Source of the DNA: Malacoplasma muris
GTDB taxonomy: Bacteria; Bacillota_I; Bacilli_A; Mycoplasmatales; Mycoplasmoidaceae
Direction: 5' to 3'
DNA length: 64,000 bases
Assembly (NCBI RefSeq): GCF_046774425.1
Contig: NZ_CP177248.1
Coordinates: 744,001 to 808,000, forward strand
Position 1 is the stretch's first letter. Each line of letters opens with the position of its first letter. Below, in pieces: positions 55,988 through 64,000 of this stretch. The notes under the pieces were generated by a model. That model worked only from the letters and a program-made list of their open reading frames with translations. It was not told the DNA's origin and did not search any database. A program made the position numbers and the translations under genes.

Positions 55988-57340
55988 TTAATTTTTATCT
56001 TTTGATTTTTTAGCATTTTCTATTTTATATTTTTTTATTCTTTCTTTATTCACAAGTTCTTCAATTCTATTTCTTTTTGCTTTTCTTTTTACCTCATTTA
56101 TTTTTAGCTTTATTTTCTTTTTATAGTTTGGTTTTACTTTTTTACTACTTGTTTGAATAATTTTTCTTATTTGGACATCAACTTCAGTTTCCTTCTTTTC
56201 TCTATTTTTAAATTTATAATCAAAATCTATAAATTCTCCTTTACTATATTTTTTATTATTTCAATTGATTCCTTTTTTTTGTAATCTAATTATTTGATAA
56301 CTTGTAGAGTTATCTAAAAACACATAAGAATCTCCATAATAATTACTACGTCCTGTTCTACCAGATCTATGTATATATCAAATATCTTCTTTAGGCATAT
56401 TTCAAGAAATAATATGACTTGCTCCATCTATATCAATTCCTCTAGAAGCTAAATCTGTTGCTACTAAAAAATTTAAATTATTATTTTGAATATCTTTAAA
56501 AACATTTTTTCTATCACGACTTGATAAGCCACCATGAAGTTGCAAAACATTTTTATTGTTTTTATATAAAATTTTATAAATCATTTCTACATCTTTTTTT
56601 GTGTTTGCAAAAACAATGCAAAAATATGGATTAATATTATTTACAAGATTTAAAAAAACCTTTTCTTTATCATCTTTATAATGAATAACATAATGGTTAA
56701 TTTTTTTGTGTTTTCAAATCTTATTTGAAATTTTAACAATTTCTGTATTTTTAAAATACTTTGATAATTGAACACTTAGTGTTTCATGCAATGTTGCTGA
56801 AAATGCAATTTTTTGAATTGCATCACTTTTCTTGAAAAAACTAAAAATACTATCAATTAGTGGAAAGAATCCAAGATCTACTAACATGTCTGCTTCATCT
56901 AAAATAATTTTATTAACACTCAATAAATTAACTTTATATTCTGTTAATAAATCATTTAATTTTTTTGGGGTTGCAATTAAAAGATGTGGAGGATTTTTAG
57001 AAATTATTTGAAGATTATTTTGAGTACCACCAATTAATGTTGATATTTTAATATCATTATTAAATTTTTTAAAATAATTTGCTTTAACATATATTTGTTT
57101 TGCAAGCTCTCTAGTTGGCGAAATAATAATAGATTGAATGTTTTTCTTTGATAAATCAATAGAATCAAAAATAGGAAATAAAAAACAATAAGTTTTTCCT
57201 GTTCCTGTTTCTGATACACCTATAACATTTTTATTATCCAAAATTAAAGGTATAGATTTTTTTTGAATTTCTGTAAGTGTTTTAAAATCTAAACTATTCA
57301 ATACTTCTTGTATTCAAGGATTTTTAAATCATTTTGCCAT
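55988..57340 (-). CDS. DEAD-box RNA helicase
   Basis: 450 residues. Motif I is SETGTGKT, Ia PTRELA, Ib TPKKL, II LDEADML, III SATL, IV/V DLASRGID, VI HRSGRTGR. The N-terminal Q-motif is short. After about residue 365 the C-terminal tail is very basic (KVKPNYKKKIKLKINEVKRKAKRNR), probably an RNA-binding extension. Typical of CshA/DeaD-like enzymes in ribosome assembly or mRNA decay. TGA=Trp splits it into fragments in the standard code. It is followed by yebC on the same strand. Confidence 0.93.
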
Positions 57341-57399
57341 TTTTTATCCAAACAATTATTAATAAATATTAACAATAAAAATAATACAATAATTTAGAC

Positions 57400-57427
57400 A
57401 AAAAAATACACCAAATATTGGTGTATT
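57400..57427 (-). terminator. Terminator of the 57.4 kb small gene
   Basis: AATACACCAA / TTGGTGTATT stem with a 3-base loop and T-run on the minus strand. Confidence 0.85.
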
Positions 57428-57429
57428 GA

Positions 57430-57744
57430 TTATGCTTCAAAATTAATTATAAATTTATACTTGATTCAAATTTTTTCTAAGAATGCTTCAAGTTTATAAA
57501 TATTCCATTGTGTCAAATATTCCATTAAAACATCAGGATTAAATTGTTCTCGATAACAAATCTCTTTTGAACAATTTGTATACTTAAATCATAATGATCT
57601 AAAAGCATCTTTATTAATTAAATATCTTGGTTCAATTAATTGATATCAAAATGCTAATGTCACATTTAAAGGTTTTCCCTTAAATTTGAATAAATCAACA
57701 TTTAATTCATCATCTTTTTGGATTCTTGTTACTGATACTTTCAT
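57430..57744 (-). CDS. Conserved-looking small hypothetical protein (104 aa)
   Basis: Starts MKVSVTRIQKDDELNVDLFKFKGKPLNVTLAFWYQLIEPR. Soluble, mixed alpha/beta, rich in aromatic residues, with four TGA=Trp codons, so no long ORF exists in the standard code. GGGAGA precedes the ATG at good spacing and a terminator follows directly. The product looks like a compact folded domain, but I do not recognise it. Confidence 0.65.
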
Positions 57745-57836
57745 TTTGTATCTCCCACTATACACAAATTATAATATATCTATCTTTTTGAAATAACTAT
57801 TGGTTAAATACACTATTAGTTATTTTATCAAAAAAA

Positions 57837-60800
57837 CTAGTTTTTTCAGTTAGTAATTCATTTAGGACCAAGTTGAGTATTTAATCTTGTATCATAAACT
57901 GTTAATTTACTATTTTCTAATATTGATACTAGTGCTGTAGCTTGAATATTAGTATCTGCAGCTGCTGTAAATAATAAATTATAAATAATATCATTTTTTG
58001 AAGAAGAACTACTAAAGACTTGTTCAAAACTACTTCAATCTTTTAAATCACTATTATTTATTTGATAAACAAATGCTCCAGATTTTATATTATCACCATT
58101 TGAATTATCAGTAACAGGAGTTACATCACTATTATTAGTATTTCCAGTTGGTTGTTGTCCTATATAATTATCTCTTCTTTGAAACATTACATCTGTAAAT
58201 TTAGTTGTATCATTTACAATGCCTTTTAAAATGGTTTTCTTTTGTTCAATTTCTGTTGCAGATTCAAAAATTTGTCCAGCATCAAAAGCTTTTGTTTTAT
58301 TCATTAAATCAGTTGTTAATTCAGAAATTTGTGATTCATAACTATATGAATCTATTAAATTCAATAAATCTTGTTTACTTCCATAAGAAAATAGAACACC
58401 TTTTTTTGTAGAATTATCAATTGTTGGATCAACAAATAATCTGTTTTTAATTGCAACACTATTAATTGTAGAATCTTGATTTATTAATCCCATGTACCCA
58501 AGTTTACCATCTACAAAATTATAGTAATTATTGATTTCATTTGAAATATAAGCATCTGCATTATTTTGTGACACATCAACTATTGCATTATTAGTTTTTA
58601 ATCCTGTATAAGCTGAAGTGTAATTATTATTAACATTTTGTTGCATATTATTAACATTTAATAAATCACTAACTTTAGTAATACTATTTGGTTTAGTAGT
58701 CAAAGTTGAATTATATGTGTTTACTCATGCAATATATGAATCTTCTCCAACAACTATTTTTGTCTTTAAATAATTTAAGAATTCTTGACCATTATTATTT
58801 AATAAATATTTTGCAGTAGAAATTAACGTTAAAAGAGAAACTTGATTTGTTATTGTTGCATTATTCTTAACATTCATTGATTTCTTATATAAATCAAATT
58901 TGTAATTATTTAACTTATCTTTATCAAATGTAGTTTCAGTATATTGAGTTCATTTATTTGTTAATCCATTAAAAGTAGAAGAAAAATAATTGTTAATCAA
59001 AGCTGTATCTAATTCAGTTTTTGTTTTACCAGCAAATGCTTGATCTTTGAATTTTAATGTATTTAAATCAAAATCAGTATCAAGATACTTAGAAAGTATA
59101 TCAACTTTCATTGAATCACCCATACTATTTGAATCGCTTCCATAAGCTAGTAAAATACTATTTACAATAAAATCATTTGAATAAATATATTGACTATATT
59201 TAAACCCCCCAAAATTACTTGTTAATGGTTTTAAATTTAAAGCACTAATATATGGATTAATTCTTTCTAAATATTTACTATAAGTGCCTCCAGTTTCAAA
59301 AGGATCTTTTGAATTAGGAAGTTTAACAGTATTTGCAACATCATAAATATTATTGGTTTTAGTAAAAATTCATCCTGAAGCAAATCCATTCTTTTTAGCA
59401 TCAACACCATAATTATTAGAATAAGTTTGTTTTTGAGAAAACATCTTTTCATTATATTCTTTTACTTTATCTATTTTAGAAAGTTCCATAGCATAATTAC
59501 TATAACTTTCATACAAGTACTTTAAATTAAGATCTAATATTGATGGATTAAATATTTTTTGTTCCTTATCTGTTTCTATATATTTTGTAATTAAATAATC
59601 TGTATTATTATTATAAAAATTTGTTAATTCCGTTTTAATATCTATTTCTAATCCCTGTTTATTTTCTGTTGATTTACCTAAAAAATAATGAAATAAAACA
59701 ATTTGTGCAGCATTCTTTTTTGCATTAGCTTCATCACTTGCAGATGCAATATATTTTTGTCCTTCAATTGCAATAGCATGTACACCAGCTTCATCTCTAA
59801 TAAATAGGAAATCATTTAATTTTGAATTAGCATTTGGTTGAAAAGCATCAATTGCATAGATATCATTATTTGCCAAAGTTTTTAAAGGACCATTCATATT
59901 TATGAATTTTTTTGCAAGATCTGATTTTATTTTAACTGCACTTGGATTTGATGAAGTAGTTGTTGAAATAAAATTACTTGTAATTACATCTAATCCATTA
60001 CTTGCAGTTGTAGTAATATCTTTTTCTCAATTAGTTGTAGAAGTAGTAGTTTTTGAATATGCTTTTTGAAATAAATAACTACTAGCTGCTGCAAATTCTA
60101 TATAAAGATCATTATAGATACTTCCATTTTTTGCAAATATTAATGTTGAACTATCTGTGGTATATCCCTTATCGATATTTCTTATACCTAATTCATTTTC
60201 AGTTGCTTCACTAGAATAATAATTTTCATCATTTTTTGCATCATTTACAAAGTTTGTAAATTGTGTAATTGGACCTCCATTAGAATTTGAAGTTCCATTT
60301 GTAGCAAAATATGGGAAAGAATAATTTCCAGTTGCTGTCTTATCACTAATGCTTGAAGCATCTTTATTATAAATATTACTAATACCTTCTTTTGGAGTTC
60401 CATATTTTCACAATACCATATTTATAATATATGGATTTTCTACTTGAACTCATTGATCAAAAATAAATTGCTGAAATTTAGCATATTCTTTATCAGCATA
60501 TGGATTCTTATTACCATTCTGAATTGCATTTTCTGTAAAAGCAAATTTATATCCATCATTTTTAACACTTTTTCTTATTTGGTCAATTGTTGGTTGCATA
60601 GTAACAGAAGTTGAATCATTTATATCTACTACAGCTAAATAATCTTTTTCAAAAAGTCTTGTTGCAAATTCACTTTTTGCTCATTCAAGCATTTTCTTTT
60701 TCTTTCAACTATCTTCAGTACCACCATTTGGGTCTAATTGATCTTGTTGAAATTTTAATTCATGATTTGCACCATTTGTATTAGTTGAATTTTTTAATTC

Positions 60801-61148
60801 ATTTTTATAATCATCATCAACTGTTTTCTTTTGAGAATCATATGCTCTTTTAGTTACTTCTTGACCTGATTCTTTTGAAAGTCTATCAAATCAATCTAAC
60901 AACAAAGTATTAGCAACATTTGAAGCCATTGCTTTTGCACCTGCATCTGTTTTTAGTGCTTGTTCTGCAACTTGAGCAATTGAATAATTATTTGCAAAAG
61001 AAGTTCCATTACCTTTACTAAAAGTTTTTTCAATTAATGTCTTATCTATAGAAGAACAAGATGTTAAAATAGTTGGAGCAGCAACTAGTGTTGCTAAAGA
61101 ACCAATACCTATTAATATTTTTTTATTTCTAAATATATTTTTTTTCAT
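57837..61148 (-). CDS. Large lipoprotein paralogue L1
   Basis: 1103 residues. The signal peptide ends in the lipobox LTSC with Cys at residue 31, so it is lipid-anchored and surface-exposed. The mature part is Asn/Thr/Ser/Lys-rich with Asn-rich linkers. It shares long conserved blocks with the upstream gene: IYNDLYIEFAAASSYL, RDEAGVHAI, SNYGVD..KNGFASGW and LTSNFGGFKYSQYIYSND. Many TGA=Trp codons, all at sites where the paralogue has Trp. AAGGAT precedes the ATG. Probably an immunodominant surface antigen; function unknown. Confidence 0.88.
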
Positions 61149-61182
61149 AACTATATCCTTCTAAAATAATTATTTAATTAAA

Positions 61183-64000
61183 TTATTCTTCTTTGCTTTT
61201 TCAATTAGATAATCAATAACCATCTAAATTATTATTTGTTCTTTTATCATATGAAATAACTTTATTTTGAGATGATACTTTATTTAATACTTTTTTTTGA
61301 ATTGAACCATCTTTTGATGCTTCTGCAATTAAATTAAAGAAGATTTCATCACTATCAATATCAGTTAATTGTACTGCATTACTTCCTTTATTACCTTTTA
61401 ACCCATTTAATAAACTTGCCTTTGTTGCTAAATCATTCTGATTTAATTGAATAACTGCAGCACCTGAACGCAAAAATGGACTATCAGTTGTAGGAATAGG
61501 GTCTGAATTAGATTCTTGAATATAAGTATTTCTAGCAGTAAACATCTCAGGTTTAATTTGTGCATTATCTATAATTTTTTTAAGTTCTTCTTTCTTTTGT
61601 GTTAAAGATAACTCAGAATTATTATATGTACTTAAATCTAAATGTTTAATTTTTCCTGCAATATCATTTGAAACATTTTCTAAATCTGCTTTTGTTGAAA
61701 CAGAATCAATGTATGATTTCATTTTTTCAATTGATTCATATCCATACAATGCACCTATTCCAGTATCATTATTTACTCTATCATTTGTAAATAGACGTTC
61801 AATTATTGTAGAACTTAATGAATTTGATGCATTAGTTTGAATACCTTTATAACCAACCATATTACTTACAACATTGTAATAACTTGAACTATAACCAAAA
61901 GCACTTACCATAATCTCATTATTATAAAGAATAGCAGTAGTGCTTGATTGATCTATATAGTGAGATGTTAAACTATTATCTATATTCATTCTAATTGCAT
62001 CTGCTTTTAACATTTTTTGAACATTATCACTAGAAGCTCTACCTAAAAATGTATTTTCTGAGTTTTCTCAAACTATAAAGGCATTTTGACCATATACAAT
62101 TTTTGTTTTCAAATATTCTAATAGTTGTTTTGAATCATCCTCTAATAAATATTTCACAGAAGCAACTGCTGTTAATAAAGATAGATAATTTGTACTATAG
62201 GTTGAAAGACTTGTATTTGAATTTTCTTTAATATATAAATCTTTTTTATATTTTTCTAAAGCAGCTTTATCAATTTCATTATCATTAATAGATGGTGTTG
62301 TTGAAGAGTTACCACTTGATGTTGCACTATAGTTAAATCATTTATTTTTTTTATCATTAAAATTTTGTCCAAAAAAATAATTTGCAAAAGCACTATTCAT
62401 TTTAGTATCATTTGGAGATGATAATAAAGTCCCTGCTTTAAAACTTAATGTAGTAAAATCAAAAAAATCATTTCCAATATAATTCTTTAATATTTTTATT
62501 TTTACATCATTACCAATATTGTTACCATTATTTACATAACCATCTATTGCTGCATTCAAATACTTATCATTTGAATATACATATTCACTATATTTAAAGC
62601 CTGCAAAATTTGATGTTAAAGGCATAACTGTATTTGCTTGTATAAATGTTGAAACTGCAGATTTATAAGTTGTTAATAATGTATCACTATTAGAATCAGA
62701 TTTTATAACATTTGTTAAATCATAACCATAATACTTATTATATATTTTTAAATGACTAGTATTACCTAATGAATAAATCCATTTTGATGCCAATCCATTC
62801 TTATATGTATCAACACCATAATTTGATGAAAATTTTGATTTTGCATCAATCATTTTAGTAATGTAATCTGTCTGTCTATTTTCAAGTTTTAAACTATTAA
62901 TATAATTAAGCAATGATTGTAATAATGTAGAATAACTAGCTTTTTTATCTTCAAATAATTTGTCTAAATCAAACATCTGTTGTGTATTTGTATCATTTGA
63001 TTTGTCTTCATTTGCATTAAATGTTTTAAGGGCATATTCTAAAATTAAAGAATTAGTGTTATTACTAAAATATGTAGATAACTCACTTTTTAAATCTATT
63101 GTAAATCCTTCATTAGCTTCACTATTATTTCTTCCCATTAATGCATGATACATTACAATATCACCAGCTCTTTTTCTAGCATCACTCATTGATGTAGCTT
63201 TATTTATGTAAGTATCACCATCAATTGAAATAGCATGAACACCAGCTTCATCCCTTATTAACATAAATTTATTCAAATGAGTATCACTTACTTGGAAAGC
63301 ATCTATTGTATAAAGATCTTTCTTTTGTTGAATAATTGGTAACAATGGATTACTTTCATTATTCTTTATTATTTTATTAACTAATGCTTTATCTAATTTT
63401 GTTTCATTTAAATCAGTAGCAGTAGTTTTAAAACTTGTATCACTTACAAATTCCTTTGTAATAATATCAAATCCTAAAGTAGAAGCAGTATCTGGTGTAA
63501 TAGACTTTAATATATTCTTTTTTGCTACAGGGCTTTGTGCTGTAGTTGAGCCATTTTGTGTTACACTACTTAATCCAGATCCATACAAATAACTACTAGC
63601 TGCTGCAAATTCTATATAAAGATCATTGTAAATACTTCCATTTTTTGCAAGAATAAATGTTGAATTATCTTCTGTAAAATCTTTGCTAATCTTTTTCAAA
63701 CCATAAGTTGTATTTATTTCAAAATTATTTTTTGTTTTTGCTTCATTTACAAAATTTTTATATTTAATAGTTGTAGATGTATTGTCATTTGTTGTAGGTT
63801 CTTGAAAATATGGAAAACTATAACTTCCAGCAACTGTGCTTGTTGTTTCAGACTCTCCACTATCACCATTGCCTTCTCCTTCAGTAGATGTAGAATTCAA
63901 TGTTGAAGAAGCAGTAGTAGTTCCTGTATTAGTGCTATCATCTTCTTTTTTAGCTTCTACATTATAGTAATCACCTACTCCATTTGCAGATGATGGTGTA
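61183..64000 (-). CDS. Large lipoprotein-family paralogue L2 (partial, N-terminus outside window)
   Basis: At least 939 codons; the start lies beyond the right edge. It matches L1 block by block: the same IYNDLYIEFAAASSYL, RDEAGVHAI, SNYGVDTYKNG and LTSNFAGFKYSEY order and spacing, with similar C-terminal ends (LSNWKSKEE versus ITNWKN). A Gly/Ser/Thr-rich segment near 63.8 kb (EGEGNGDSGESETTST) differs from L1. TAA at 61183-61185 lies 34 bases before L1 starts, so the two are a tandem pair in one transcript. Whether it has a lipobox cannot be seen here. Confidence 0.85.

Noticed and set aside
58205..58411. Long plus-strand ORF inside the lipoprotein gene.
   Set aside because: Antisense shadow of the minus-strand lipoprotein; composition is biased and no ribosome binding site precedes it.

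Overview
This window comes from a wall-less bacterium (Mollicutes). Base composition is extremely AT-rich, and in most long genes UGA must be read as tryptophan: tyrS, ffh, tatD, alaS, dnaK, proS and the surface proteins all contain in-frame TGA at plausible Trp positions. All coding coordinates here therefore use genetic code 4. Gene content points to the pneumoniae/penetrans-iowae side of the Mollicutes: archaeal-type prolyl-tRNA synthetase, nicotinate phosphoribosyltransferase, large lipoprotein paralogues and no cell-wall genes. The species is inferred, not proven.

Layout. 0.1-10.8 kb is housekeeping: tyrS-ffh, a small ORF, a large UPF1-like helicase with a small partner ORF on the minus strand, then tmk-holB-mnmE-tatD. 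10.8-11.7 kb holds a WG-repeat protein. 11.8-12.7 kb is a nine-tRNA array. 12.8-15.5 kb (minus) encodes a tRNA wobble-uridine modification unit: a TrmR-like methyltransferase fused to a TrhP1-like U32 protein, overlapping a second U32 protein (TrhP2-like). Next come a choline-kinase-like gene, a membrane protein, ribF and two ABC-2 exporters (one per strand). 21.6-26.5 kb has a membrane protein, a nitroreductase and a RavA/ViaA-like MoxR-VWA pair.

26.5-30.8 kb is an accessory locus of unrecognised genes: an Ala/Gly-rich secreted protein, small multi-pass membrane proteins, overlapping ORFs and a decayed copy of one of them. It is bordered by an RpiR-family regulator. dnaK (with a degenerate CIRCE), an orphan HNH nuclease, a metal-site-deficient RNase J paralogue, a small lipoprotein and five minus-strand tRNAs follow. 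greA, two related membrane proteins, ruvX-alaS-mnmA (one minus operon) come next.

44.6-45.3 kb has no ORF. It holds a locally GC-richer, hairpin-rich sequence ending in a strong minus-strand terminator, which is probably a structured non-coding RNA I could not assign. From 45.3 kb the window is dominated by very large surface proteins on the minus strand: a two-gene membrane protein operon (1244 and 1086 aa), and two tandem paralogous lipoproteins of over 900 aa, the last running off the right edge. Between them sit pncB, yebC-proS, a DEAD-box helicase and a small conserved-looking ORF.
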